Shown piece after piece: positions 41,224-52,048 of a stretch of 64,000 bases of DNA (within the stretch, counting starts at the first letter, position 1; the number at the start of each line of letters is the position of its first letter). The notes under the pieces are model-generated. The model saw only the letters and a list, made by a program, of their open reading frames with translations. It was not told where the DNA came from and did no database searches. The stretch is from Phialophora verrucosa (Eukaryota; Ascomycota; Eurotiomycetes; Chaetothyriales; Herpotrichiellaceae): positions 1,116,001 through 1,180,000 of the forward strand of contig MSED01000015.1 of the NCBI GenBank assembly GCA_002099365.1. The letters run 5' to 3'. Both the position numbers and the translations under genes were made by a program.

Positions 41224-41245
41224 TCCCAGCTTCTCCACTGAATTC

Positions 41246-41253
41246 TTTTTTTT
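41246..41253 (+). terminator. Pol III T-run terminator
   Basis: Eight consecutive T, nine bases after the discriminator base of the tRNA gene. This fits RNA polymerase III termination. Confidence 0.65.
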
Positions 41254-41268
41254 GCTTGCTTGCTTGCC
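41254..41268. repeat. GCTT microsatellite
   Basis: Three GCTT units plus a partial copy directly after the T-run. Confidence 0.6.
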
Positions 41269-41682
41269 TGTAGAATTATTTTTGTGTGTGCGGCAGGCCG
41301 TTGCTCAAACCTGCAAGCATCGTGTTAGGCTTAGCGCCAACACGAACACGAGCAGCTGTTCGGATTGCATGATCTCGTCTTTTTGATCGATCTGATTAAT
41401 TTCGCCTTTTGGACGTGATGGGAGACAGAGCTGACACTGCGGACTATGCAGCAGTATCGTGTTACGCAGGCTGAGATGACAATGTGATATTGCATCTTGA
41501 ACGCTGGAGAAACAACCCATTCAAGCAGAAGGCGCCACGTCGGCCGCTTTCAGCGCTCTTGAGTATCGACTTTCCTCGACACCGCTATAGGGGCAAGCTC
41601 TCACAAGAGAACGCCAATGACAGACCGCGAAACCAGCAAGCAATTCAACAGCAATATCAGCCGCTAGGAGTCTGAGCTCAGT

Positions 41683-43333
41683 TCAGTTCCCGTCGTGAGC
41701 GCGGTCGGTGGGTGCTACAGTCCGTCTTATCTTAGCGCTCAAAAGATGCAGGATTCGTCGCTGGACACAGTCGAGGTAGAGAAATTGTCTCGAAAAAATG
41801 CAGAGTCCCTCGGTGCTGAGCACATTGTCATGTCTGCTATACAGCAGTTCTGCATCCTCACGCCGCAAGATTGCTGCAATGCCTCTAAGGAAATACTGCT
41901 CGGCTTCTTCTCGCGACAGGGCATGCTGCTCTGATTCTGATGCCAGCGTATTCACATGTGCAGAAGTCATGGCTCCGATGGTGTACACCCACATTAGCCC
42001 ATCAATGTGGCCCTCCCACGACGATAGCGGATGCTGCTGCAACAGGTCCGCGAGGTCGTTTGCAAGACCAATGGCCGGGAAGGAGTAGCCGGTCCGTGGG
42101 AAGATATAAGCCTTCCAGATCCTGACGGCAAGTACAATGACACGGCCTTGAGGAGTGGATGCCGCCGCTGAGAAGAGTTTACTGTCAATGCCCTCATTCT
42201 TGAGATATAGCTGTCGACAAGTGGCTGAATCAAGCTCAGTCCCGGCCAGGTATGTCTGATCGAAGAGGTTGATGAAATCGGCAACGCCCTCGATCGCAGC
42301 CTGCATGTCAAAGCCCAGCAATTTCCGATATCTGCTAGTCAAAAGGACGCTCCTCACCGTGACGGTTCGCTTGCCTCCGCCCAGCAACAGGACTGGGATT
42401 CTTTCCTCCACGTTTCCACAGGATGACTGGATCATGGTCCACGCAGTCTGCACTGCCAATTTCTGGACCAAGTTTACTATCTCTGGGCTAATGGACCTGG
42501 GCCTAAGGTCGATCAGCGCTTTTGCCCCTCTAACGTGCGCATAGCTTGCGCCTAGCGCAGGAGGCTTCGACAAACCACAACAGGCAGGCGACGAATACCA
42601 GCTTATCGACACTCGAATCAGACAACTTCCCATTCAAAGTCTGACGCAACTCCGCAACGGCTCTCTGTTTGTACAGAGCTTTCTCTTCCTCCGGGAGAGA
42701 CTGCTTCATGTAGATAGACATGGAAGCCAGAGTCGAGAACATTGCCGCAGGGCTGGTAAAGCACTCGTGAAGGAAACTGCCCAGGCCAATGCAGCACCGC
42801 GTGCGTCCCCCAACCGGTGGATTGCACCACATGATGTTATGGAACATGAGCTGATAGTGTGCCAACAACCGAGATACCTTGGCGTCGAAATGAGAGGGAA
42901 ATGCTCCGAACGGATCCGCTGTATCAAGAGATGCGCGGGGGAGGGTCATCTGGAAGGACGTCGACGGCCGCCGATTTACGATACCGTGACGTGGTCGACG
43001 ATTCCCTTCGGCTTGTTTTCCGATATCATTCGATGGTTCAGTCGGTTCATGGTTGTGTGGAAGGTCTCCAATGCTATTTGAGCAGAGGGGAACTGCCTCA
43101 AGTATTCTCGTCTCGTAATGGCCACGATCGAGCGAGGACTCTGGCTCATCTTCCGAAGCCTTCTGAACCTTGTCATTTTCTTGTGTTTTTCGTCGTCTCC
43201 AGCGACCTTGGACATGGCAGTGGATCAAGAATTTCTCGCGCTGGACACTCCGAGAGAGATGGTCTGAGTCGGTAGTCTTGTTGACAAACAGCCACTGTTC
43301 CGTCCCAGGAGTCTGCCCCCTTTCGAGGCTCAT
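41683..43333 (-). CDS. fungal-specific regulator without zinc cluster, apparent frameshift
   Basis: The N-terminal part starting at 43,333 reads MSLERGQTPGTEQWLFVNKT and SVQREKFLIHCHVQGRWRRRK. This is the usual opening of a large fungal group that keeps the transcription-factor homology domain but lacks the Zn2Cys6 motif; their function is little known. It continues through FDAKVSRLLAHYQLMFHNIMW to KLVFVACLLWFVEAS near 42,577. The matching continuation (LGASYAHVRGAKALIDLRPRSI to a stop at 41,683) is one base out of frame. No intron of reasonable size bridges the two: the only GT/AG pairs give 24-49 bases in the wrong phase or too short. I therefore treat it as one gene of about 540 residues with a possible one-base lesion. 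If the halves are separate genes, neither has a normal end. Confidence 0.6.
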
Positions 43334-43758
43334 GGCATCATTGCCTGCTGAGGATTACACTCGCAGAGGCAAGGATGGCTGGGCAAGGAAAGTAGAGTGT
43401 CTGCGGAGGTAAGGCCGGCGGCGACTCGCATAATATGCGTAGATGACAGTGCCGCATTTTTCTCTTCTCTGAACTCTATTGCAGAGTAGCTTCCACCTGA
43501 AAGCTAACTAATCCAGCCATTTTGGACACTGAGGACGCGCCCATCTGGACATCAATTCTTACTCAGCAAAACCAAGGCCCCTCTGCCAAGTGTATCGGGG
43601 TGCCTTTGTCCCTGAGCGACAGCTAGCTGATCACAGTTCAATTGCGCTGGCCGGCCGAGTGATTCGGGTGCCGTTGACTTGGCACGCAGACACTTCCCAC
43701 ATATTGAGAAGCTAACTGCTGCACGATACTTTTCTATGCTCCGGGCCACCAATCGAGG
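43334..43758. other. divergent intergenic region
   Basis: About 425 bases between the regulator start and the Clr5 gene start. Nothing distinctive is seen. Confidence 0.45.
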
Positions 43759-45422
43759 ATGACCCTTGCAAAACCAAGCCGAGTTACAGTAGCCGAAGAG
43801 GAGTGGCTCGTTGGGGCTGTTCGCTTTGTAACTTCTACCATCGTTTCCACATCACCCACAAATTGTCCCTGGATACCCTTTGCTTTGCCAGGGGAAATGG
43901 GTGAGGTGCCTCGCGTAAGGCGCGATGTCACGATGAGCAATGGGGCGTCTGGCTGCTTTCATCATCAGCCAACATCACCATTGGCTCCTCAGCAACCTCG
44001 GGTCGAAGTCACGCAAGCTCCGACGGCGGAAGAATGGAGGCGCATACACGACGTGTTCGTCGACCTCTACCTCACCAGGGGCCTGAAGCTTGACGCGGTT
44101 CGTAGTATTCTGGCTCGCCAATATGGCTTCAATGCACCGTAGGGTTTCGCCCTGTAGCTCAAGCTGCACAGGCTGATGATCTTCGGGGTAGCATTCCATC
44201 CTACAAAAGGAAGATCAAGCAGTGGTCCCTTTTCAAGAACTACAGACGTGGCGATAGTAGGAGAGAGGCACTACGGGACGAGTCTGCGCTGTCCTCATCA
44301 CGATCGAAGCTCACAGCAAGGTTAGAGCGACGGCATTCCGTCCGCCACCGCAGCAAACAAAAGGGTCTCGAATCAGCGATTCGCCCTCTCCGTCAGGCCC
44401 TGCTCCTTCCTGCCCCTCTGCCAGGCACAACAGGCACTGCAGAGCTGACTCTCCTTCAGACGAGAGACTACCTACGCTGGAACACATGGTCCTGGCCGAA
44501 GCTCAGTGCCGTGGAGCGACAGATATACGGGCACCAACCCGGTGGTGGGCAACTCGGCCAGTGAAGCACGTTGGCTCAGCCTTCATTCACAAACAGCTTC
44601 CACGACGCTTGCCATCTGTTAGCGTCGGGACGAAATGTCGAAGCCTTCGCGCGGCTGGACGAGGGATGCGGATACGTGAAAGCATACTTGCCAGAACGAT
44701 CCTTCCTCATCTTCACCCAGGTCCTGAGACTGTATTCCTATCACTTTTGGGCCAAAGTGCCCGATCTGCAGCGCCATCTGCTCCAATACTTCCGGCTCAT
44801 GGCTCATCAGACCCTCCCGAACAGTCACCCCTGCCGCACCCTTCTGGACACGTTGTGTACGGGCGAGGCGCTGTCGACCGGCATCGAGCATATCATAACG
44901 CTTGTCGCCAACGAATACGGGCCCCAGGGGTGTCTGCCCGTTCGCGACTGGATCTGGGTCCACGATGAGATCGCGTTCCGATACTATCAACTTTCGAAAT
45001 TCGACGCAGCTGTGCGCGTGTCCATCACTCTCGCCGAAGATCCGCAGGTCTGGCCTGAAGTGTCCAACAAGGCAATGTGCCTGATGGGGCAGTGTTACGT
45101 CCAGCAGCGGTGGTATGACGACGCTGTCGTGGTTCTCTTACGCGCTGTCGATTTGTGTCGGGTGCATCACGACCGACCAGGAATGGGAGTGTGTCTCTTC
45201 TCCACGCTCTTCGACCTTGGAGTCTTATTTGAGACAATGGGCGATCGTCTGAAGACCTTTGATTACTACTGCCGCGCTTTGGAGGCTGCCATTGCGGCGA
45301 TGGGTCGTCAACACTATGCTGTCAGCGACCTATACCGATACGTGGAAAGATTGTGCCTGCCCCTCAACCTGTCTGATCAACTTGTTTGGCTCAAGCTGGA
45401 GTTTGGACATCTCGCTGATTGA
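43759..45422 (+). CDS. Clr5-domain protein with an in-frame TGA
   Basis: The N-terminal Clr5 domain (a small fungal DNA-binding-like domain) reads TAEEWRRIHDVFVDLYLTRG and LDAVRSILARQYGFNAP, then after an intron (44,139-44,191) PSYKRKIKQWSLFKNYRRG. This matches the family pattern ending in a W...K-N block. The start is either 43,759 or, more likely, 43,933 (MSNGASGCFHHQ). The frame runs to YGHQPGGGQLGQ, then meets TGA at 44,562-44,564. The same frame resumes at once with LAQPSFTNSFHDACHLLASGR and helical, TPR-like repeats (KFDAAVRVSITLAEDP, WYDDAVVVLLRAVDLC) to the stop at 45,422. Clr5 proteins normally have this helical C-terminal region, so the two parts should be one protein. A 69-base intron with a poor GTGGAG donor would remove the TGA, but I rate it unlikely. 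Confidence 0.65.
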
Positions 45423-46666
45423 GGCGCAGCGCGAATCGGCGATCATGCTGAGATTGAGCCGGCAATTATGACGCCTAGGCGCTGTAATGTGTATGGAGCC
45501 CGAGGACAAGATCGAGAATTTCTACCGGAGGCTCTATTCTGTCGACTCCCCTGTACTGTGTGTGTCCGTCATTGCGAGACCGAGGGACAGATGGCCATTC
45601 TTCTGATCTGATGTAGATCCCATCGTCCCGTCCGCATCTCCAGATGCTCCTTTGGGCTCCCTGTCATGATTGCCAGCACATACAAGGCGCCCCAAACCCA
45701 ATGTCAGCAACCCAACCCACATCAAGACTAAACCTTGGCTTTGAGGTAGGACGGGCCCGACGTAGACCCTAGACACGATACGACTTACTGTACTCGGTAC
45801 CTCGGACCAAAAATCTACGGAGTTGCGTGCGAGTTACATGTGTGCTGCCGAACCTCCACGCCAAGACACATATCCTACCACGATGTCTTGCAGCAATCGA
45901 GTCACTTCTTCGGAGTCTTTCCTTTCACATGCAGCGATGTCGCACTCCGTCTCGGCCAAGCAAAGTTCGACATTTGCCGCATCGGGCACAATGTCCTCTT
46001 TCTCATACACGCGCACATGGCAGGCAGATCGATCATAATCCGTTCATGTACCCGTTTAGATTACATGATTACAGCACTTGGTTACTCAGACTTCGGGAAA
46101 GACTGCCTCACGCATGTGTCGAAGAACGAGTGAACGAGCGAGCGAGCGAGCGAATGAACGGATACTCACCACGTCACACGTTTACGGATACACACACGTA
46201 CCGATCTTGGAAAGGACGCGCCCCTTGGATCCAAGCACACGGGGGAGAACACGAGACGACGAGATGGCATACTGTCCATATCCGTACCGGGGTGAGACGG
46301 CTGCGCACATGTCCAGTAGTTTATGCGTGGTGGAGAGACGTACGGAGTACTGTGCTCGTGCTATCGATGTGCGTGGCAATGTGGATGCGTGAATATACGA
46401 GTGCGTGACAATGGTGGGTACGTGAATATACGAGGGTGCCCTACATTGTCTGAGTGACAGTGGTAGTCTCAGTATATAGAAAGGCTAATCTCAATTATTC
46501 TCAGCTCATTAGCGCCTCAGCCGAACGACAGACGACCCGGATAGACGAGGACATATCACCTACATGACCCACCCGACGCCCTACCCGGTACCTACGATCC
46601 TCTCAACAATACAGGGCAGTGCAGTGCAGTGGAGTGCATAACAGTACGTATTTGACGTGGTAAAGG
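45423..46666. other. long intergenic region with simple repeats
   Basis: About 1.2 kb with a GAGC microsatellite, a TACGGAGTAC word at 46,341 and short GTGCA-type repeats near 46,615. Long overlapping frames at 45,827-46,408 are compositional and carry no domain. Confidence 0.55.
46134..46153. repeat. GAGC microsatellite
   Basis: Four to five uninterrupted GAGC units, followed by GAAT/GAAC variants. Confidence 0.7.
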
Positions 46667-46824
46667 ATGGCTCTCCAAGGACCGTTCTACATTGTTGCGA
46701 CGCTGAATCCAATGCCGGGAAAGGCGCAGGAGGTATGTTACTCGGTTACTATCAACCTCTGTTAACTGATCAGGTCTCGCACAGCTTTGATCGCCCGGAG
46801 GTCAATGAGAGTAGATCGCCTTAG
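46667..46824 (+). pseudogene. 5' remnant of an ABM-domain gene
   Basis: The ATG at 46,667 opens MALQGPFYIVATLNPMPGKA, a clear first strand and turn of an ABM (dimeric alpha/beta barrel) domain, followed by a good GTATGT donor at 46,733. After the nearest acceptor (ATCAG, 46,773) the frame gives only 16 unrelated residues and a TAG at 46,822-46,824. No ABM continuation is found in the next kilobase on either strand. The gene therefore looks truncated after exon 1, or joined to foreign sequence. It is not a simple copy of the ABM gene at 29,681, which starts differently. Confidence 0.55.
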
Positions 46825-47742
46825 TCTGATCTGCCTCCAATAATTCCCTCACGAATCTGTCAAGGTCGAATAATGGTCACAGCTCCGTTGCTGAAGTCTC
46901 CGAGATGTTCAAGGAGAACGACCGTTTGCTCTTTGAGCAACGGCACAAGGATCATATACCTGGTAGCCGCCAGCCAGATGGCCCGCATAGACATATTGAG
47001 CAATGTCTGCGTGGGATAGATGATGCTGTCCGCAAACTGCGGCAGCCGCCGATTTCCATCAACCTGCTTCATAGGTAGATAGCACGGTTTAAAGTCTCGG
47101 CTAACCACCCCGAACTTGGACTGAATACTTTTCCAAAGTGGAAATATGCAGAGCTCTCCGGAGGTATTTCTGAGAAGGATCTGAGTAGGTTGGCAGCGTC
47201 TTTCAGGGGGAGCAATTCCCTTTCACGGCCTGCCTTCCTGGTGTCCTGGCTCCTGCTTTGGCTTTCTTCGACTCGACTGGTCTTCTGCAGCCAGTCAAGT
47301 GGGAGCAAGACGCCTGCCGGAACTTTGGCGACGAGAAAGACAAGAGCAACTTATGCATAGTTCTGACCACAGCAGATAAGTCTCACTCCTGGTCAATTGT
47401 CGTGCCGCCCAGCTTGACTGCACTGTAACATTGGGGAGTGGGCCGAGATGCCCTGGGATTGAAATAGCAAATGATGTGACATGATGCTTGGACGAATGCC
47501 GTGGTAAACAGTGGTGGAGCAACTGTCAGATATTCCGGTCGGTTGAACAAGCTCTTCAACACCGGAAGACTCAAGTGGTTGAAATTTTACAAGAGCCCGC
47601 GTCTCGTCTTTCCGGATCGATCCTCAATCACAACCCGGCCATTCCAGAGAGTCGTCGCATCGTCCAAGAACAGAACCGTCTGCAGCTCGTGTCGCCGGAA
47701 GATCCGACAACGCAGATAGATCGAGTCCGGCGGTTTTGTCAA
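46825..47742. other. region without a supported gene
   Basis: About 900 bases after the ABM remnant. The minus-strand part near 47,600-47,700 has a coding-like stretch (LFLDDATTLWNGRVVIEDRS) that may be a last exon of the next gene. Confidence 0.4.
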
Positions 47743-48033
47743 TCACATAACCACGCACCTGCTCGACTTCTTCCGATCGGCCTGCATTTCACAATAATGC
47801 TCCATGAAGACTTTCAGCCTCAATTCGCCGAGAGGTGTAGTTCGTCGTCTAGCTTCTAGGGCGATCGACCTACGGACCGTGGGAAGCACCTGGATCTGTT
47901 TCCGATTATGCCAGGTACAGATCTTCGTGTCCAGCCGGCCGTTCATTTGCAGGCTGTACCAGTTCAGGAGTTCGATCTCTTTCTCGTCCCAGGGATTTTT
48001 CTTGCAGAAGAGGCAGCTGCTGGAAGTGGCCAT
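47743..48033 (-). CDS. hypothetical protein, 3' end unresolved
   Basis: From an ATG at 48,033 the minus strand reads MATSSSCLFCKKNPWDEKEI followed by LLNWYSLQMNGRLDTKICTW. The N-terminal C-x2-C pair and a later Cys/His could form a small metal site, but no family is recognised. The frame ends shortly after a GTGCGT donor-like site near 47,755. A plausible downstream exon codes TVLFLDDATTLWNGRVVIED and ends near 47,600, but no phase-correct acceptor was found. The longer open frame up to 48,312 is not supported by composition. Confidence 0.35.
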   Translation of the reverse strand: MATSSSCLFCKKNPWDEKEIELLNWYSLQMNGRLDTKICTWHNRKQIQVLPTVRRSIALEARRRTTPLGELRLKVFMEHYCEMQADRKKSSRCVVM

Positions 48034-48575
48034 GCTGTGGCGTGATTCATCGGGAATGAGACTCTTTTGAGGAATGAGAGATCGGTTTGAAGCCGGTGGA
48101 TAAGCAAGCACGCAAGGTTGGGGAAAGACGCGGGTGCAAGAGCTGGTCAGGTGTAATACTGTAACGAAAGAACGACGCGTGGCTCGACCACACACCTTCG
48201 GAAGGAAGCATCCCTGTTCGACCAATGCTGGCGGAAAGAAGATTCCAATCTTACCCACGGCACTGAAACAAATGGAGATGGTGTAAGAGCAGAACGTCGT
48301 GAATGGCTGCACAAGATCACGTGTACCTGGCTAAACTATTCCTGGACGCGGCTCTCTTGAAGTCTGGGGTGGAAAGTTGCTGGGCATTACGGAGCACCGA
48401 ATGGCGTCTGGGCGGGCGAGGCAGGAAAGCAAAGGCACAGGCGTAATCTTTGGCACGACGAGCCCTTTGATCCGGATGCGTATGAATCTCTAGTTAATAG
48501 CTTGCAACACAAGCCTGCCAGAAGGTATACTACCTATGTACCGAGAGATGGACAGCCTTCTCTCTCATATAGAGT

Positions 48576-49259
48576 CTAGATCTTGCTCGTGCTCCCATCA
48601 GCATATACTCTAGTCAACAACCCGGTCTCAACGTCAAGCCAAAGCCCAGCAACGCCATCAATCAGATCCTCTCTCAAAAAGCCATTGTGCTTCACCTTCT
48701 GCAGATCTTCGATCACGGACTTGTAGTTGTCCTCCTTCATGGGAAATCTAGCTTCAAGCTCCTTGAACTCCGTGAACTCGGGTCTTTTCTCGCGAACACT
48801 GTCAAGAGCCTGCTGGTTGGTGATATGCGAAGCCCCGCAATTGCTATGATGAACCAGGATGATCTGGGAGATATGGAAGAGAGTGTCGAGTGCGGCGATC
48901 TGTTCTGCCACGCTGGAAAACCGGCCTCCTATGTTCCGCAGCACGAGACATTCGCGCGGAACGAGCTTCAGGAAGTCGAATGGGTCAGAGCGAGAGTCGA
49001 AGCATGAGACTGCCAAGTATTAGTTTTCTCGCGCGTGCCATCTTTGAAGCCTGTTGGGAGGGACCCTACCGATCAGCACGTGTGGACCGTATGCTTTGGG
49101 GTTGTTCTTCATCCTTGCCATCAAGGGCCCGATGTATTTGTAAGTGGAAGCATATTCTCTATGGTATACGTCAACCCGGCTGCTGAAATGCCTGTTGGAG
49201 GCTACTGACTTGTTGCGTTGAAGCAGCTCCTCAACGGTCGGTTTGTATTCGGTCGGCAT
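48576..49259 (-). CDS. beta-class carbonic anhydrase-like protein
   Basis: Start at 49,259 (MPTEYKPTVEELLQRN). The first intron (GTCAGT...CATAG) joins QRN to KEYASTYKYIGPLMARM. The second (GTAGGG...TGGCAG) joins YGPHVLI to VSCFDSRSDPFDFL. Zinc and catalytic residues of the beta class are visible: the Cys, Asp and Arg of SCFDSRSDP, and the His and Cys of VHHSNCGASH. The middle has LRNIGGR, equal to the usual RNAG block, and the C-terminus ends DGVAGLWLDVETGLLTRVY. About 190-200 residues results, normal for short fungal beta-CA-like proteins. It hydrates CO2 to bicarbonate, or is a related carbonyl-sulphide or similar hydrolase, since small fungal members of this clade vary in activity. Cytosolic location is expected, as no targeting signal is seen. 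Confidence 0.87.
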
Positions 49260-50733
49260 GATGGGGGACAAGTCACAATGGAGCTTTATCTGGGAATGAT
49301 TTCTGTGCTAGTAAGGCCTTAGACGGAGTCGATGGAGCAATCGCTATGTGCAGCAAACTGTTGAGGTGACAAGAGAGAGGAGGAGCCTCGCTTTATACCT
49401 GGTGCTCAGTGAGATGGATTGATTGAATACTCCCGCCATGAAAGGGTGAAATTACAGCTTGACCGAGCCGGACTCAATCTCCCTTACTCTTTGGCTGACA
49501 ATTCTGGCGGTCTCGTCCCCCATTCTGGCTCGGAATTTGAGAATGTTGAGATATTGTTTACTCAAACCATGCTTCAGCTCGGGCTCCCCTGACGTATTCC
49601 ACTGCGGCCAGCAGCCCCATGCCGGCAGAAGACATGCTGTTTGCAGTCGTAGAACCATGGTTCTGACTGGTCGCTGGTTCAATCTCAACAATTCCTTCAT
49701 CGACGATGGATGTGGATATGCCTTGGCTGACGAGGCTTGCCGCTTCTTGTCTTCGAGGCGCGTTGCGAAGAAGCGGGTGTCTGTTGAGTAATCATGAGAT
49801 TTCGTACCATGTACATGCCTGAACACTACACCTAATGTGCTCTTCCCGAAGTCGATTTTGGCAATCTTCCCAGGCACCAGGCTTCAGAGTCGTGATTAGA
49901 AAAGTCTGTTGGTCTGTTCCCGCCGCTTAAAGCCATGCTTATTCAACAAGAGCCTGGTGTGTCAGTCTGCGGTCGATGTGCGAGCCATTTCCAGTGATCA
50001 AACCACCGGAGCAATTGTGGTCCGCTTGCCGCTCTAATTCCGCCAATACCCTTGGGGATCCTCCTTCAGTGCTCTTTCGAGGCCAATTTGGACGTGCGTG
50101 ACGGCCAGGGAATATTTGCACCTCGGGTTGCTGTCCTGAACGAGGATAAGGTCACAAGTAGATGCTGCGCCCGAACGAACGGTTCCTGACCTGATGCTGT
50201 CTAGGTGGGTATCGGTAGTTGGTACGAGGCCTAGTACGTCAAGATGGCCCGATCCCAATCCCTGAAGACGAGCAAGAAAAATGTTGAGATCTAGCCAGGT
50301 TGGCAGTAACGTCCACACCCTGGCTTAATCCTGCATCTCCGTCTGCCTATGTCGAGCTTGACTTACTTGGGCGTCGAGTGCGTTCTCCCTCGAGCTCGGC
50401 ACCACCTAGGAGTGGACAGCGACCATCCCAACACTGGAAGAATGAGTGCTCGGAAGAGACGCGATGGGCTCAAGGATAATTTCTAGTATGAGATCGTAGA
50501 GTTTTGTTTGGGTTCGACCTCGAGCTTCCGATGCTCAAAGCATTCCAGCAGCCAAAGCAGAGATGACTCCTTTGGCGGGATGAAGCTTTTGAGTGTTGTA
50601 CGCGGGAGTAGTGCAACCCGGAGCAAGTGCAGATGCGTAAGAAAGAGTAATCAGGCTCTTGCGTTGACCCAATTAAAATGCTTCGATACTGACAAATCCT
50701 GTCTGCGATCCTTGTGAGACAAGGTTTTGCTGC
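49260..50733. other. intergenic region with possible gene remnants
   Basis: About 1.5 kb. Minus-strand frames at 49,452-49,877 and 50,034-50,318 have protein-like runs (for example QYLNILKFRARMGDETARIV) but no family match and no coherent exon set. They may be remains of a lost gene. Confidence 0.35.
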
Positions 50734-51641
50734 TCATGAATTTCGCACAGCTTGCACGATTGAGCCAGCATCGCCCTGGTCCAAGCCATCCAGAGTGTCC
50801 ATGTCTTCCTGTGATAGCTGGAAGTCATACACATCTGCATTCTGCTTGATCCGCTCGGCGTTGTCACTCTTGGGTAACGGCACCCAGTTCTTCTGCAGAC
50901 AATATCGAATGAGGATCTGTGCAGTGGTCTTGTTGTGCTTGGTGGCCAGGGACACGAGTGTCGCATCGTTGGCTTTGTAGTTGCGGACCAGGGGCGAGTA
51001 TGCCTCGACCACGATGCCGTTTTTCTGGCAATACTCTACACAAGTTCGCTGCTGACAAAAGGGATGGAGCTGCGAACGTCGTCAGTACGGTGCCTCAGTC
51101 TTGACAGGCCCGGGGCTGTTCATACCTCGATCTGATTGACATGCGGCGGCCAGACCTTTGCGTATTCCTTCATTTCCTCGATATGGCCAACCCCGAAATT
51201 GCTCACGCCAATGCTCTTTACCTTGCCCTTCTCATACAATTTCTCGAGTGCTTGCCACATCTCTTTGCGCTTAGCGCTGCCTGCGTTTGGGCTGTGTATC
51301 AGGAAGAGGTCGACGTAGCCATCGTGGCCAGGATCAATCTTTGACACGCTGTCGAGACATTTCTTGTAGGATTTTTCCACACTGCCACCGGCTGAGAGGA
51401 TTTTGGTGGTGATGAACACGTCGGATCGAGGCAGACCCGACTTGCGCACGGCCTCCCCGACTTCTTGTTCGTTGGCGTAAAACTGGGCAGTATCAAGGTG
51501 TCTGTATCCGGCCTGTAGCGCAGAGAGACATGATTGTGTGCAGACCGAAGCTGGAGACTGGTAGACTCCAAACCCAAGGCGGGGTATGCGGATGGAGGAA
51601 TTGGGTAACGGGAGGGTGGCGTCGATCGTGAGTGTGGACAT
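50734..51641 (-). CDS. aldo/keto reductase
   Basis: An NADPH-dependent aldo/keto reductase (TIM barrel). I use the ATG at 51,641 (MSTLTIDATLPLPNSSIRIP) because the longer upstream frame adds non-homologous residues. One intron (GTATGA...CGCAG near 51,065-51,125) joins HVNQIE to LHPFCQQRTCVEYC. The catalytic tetrad is visible: Asp and Tyr in HLDTAQFYANE, Lys in VFITTKI and His in LFLIHSPN. The cofactor loop VPLPKSDNAERIKQN is typical. About 280 residues, the normal size. Related yeast and fungal enzymes reduce small aldehydes, ketones and 2-methylbutyraldehyde-like compounds. It is flanked by an unrelated intergenic region and the Rit1 gene. Confidence 0.92.
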
Positions 51642-52048
51642 GTTGGCAGTGCGGCGAGGAAGATGTCGAGCAGAGATGAAGTGACCAAAATCTGGAAGCA
51701 ATCAAGTTCGCGAATTGGTGTACTCGCACTCATGAGAAGATCAACGAGCAATGGAGGGTTTCGCGCTGTATTTTTCTGGCCGAGGACGATGACGACGATG
51801 ATGATGCAATGCCAATGGCAGAGCAATTCAGCCGCACATTCAATGGCGTGATCTAGGTGCTACTTAACCAAACCATAGGCGGGAATTCCCCTCGAGTCGG
51901 TGCGGAAGTCGCTTCTACATACGTGAATCATCTCAGCGCGGAGCACACCACCCAAGGCACAGTTGAGGTCATACAGTTTTCAATCATCTAATTCGAGTTG
52001 TTGTCGCCCTGTTCTGGTCTACCACGATGAAGAACCTCAAGACTGCGT
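51642..52048. other. intergenic region
   Basis: About 400 bases between the AKR start and the Rit1 stop. Promoter-side sequence only. Confidence 0.5.

Larger units (their letters stand above)
41095..41237 (+). tRNA. tRNA-Ala(AGC) gene with two insertions
   Basis: Removing two insertions gives a 73-base cloverleaf. Acceptor GGGGATG pairs with CTTCTCC (one T-T mismatch at the sixth pair), with a D-arm GTC/GAC and D-loop TAGTGGTAT. The anticodon stem is TTTCC/GGAAA with loop TTAGCAT (anticodon AGC). The T-arm is CTGGG, loop TTCGATT, CCCAG, and the discriminator is A. The third acceptor pair is G-U, the known alanine identity element. The A-box (TGGTCTAGTGG) is intact. One insertion (41,131-41,147) is at the canonical tRNA intron site. 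The second (41,170-41,223) splits the T-loop and the B-box and looks like a spliceosomal intron. A T8 run at 41,246-41,253 can stop Pol III. Whether the gene gives a functional tRNA is open. Confidence 0.8.

Noticed and set aside
44562..44567. Programmed stop readthrough in the Clr5 gene
   Set aside because: The known fungal readthrough context is TGA followed by CTA; here TGA is followed by AGC.
45827..46408. Long plus-strand open frame
   Set aside because: Its composition is dominated by simple repeats (GAGC units and Arg/His runs) and it lacks any domain or conserved pattern.
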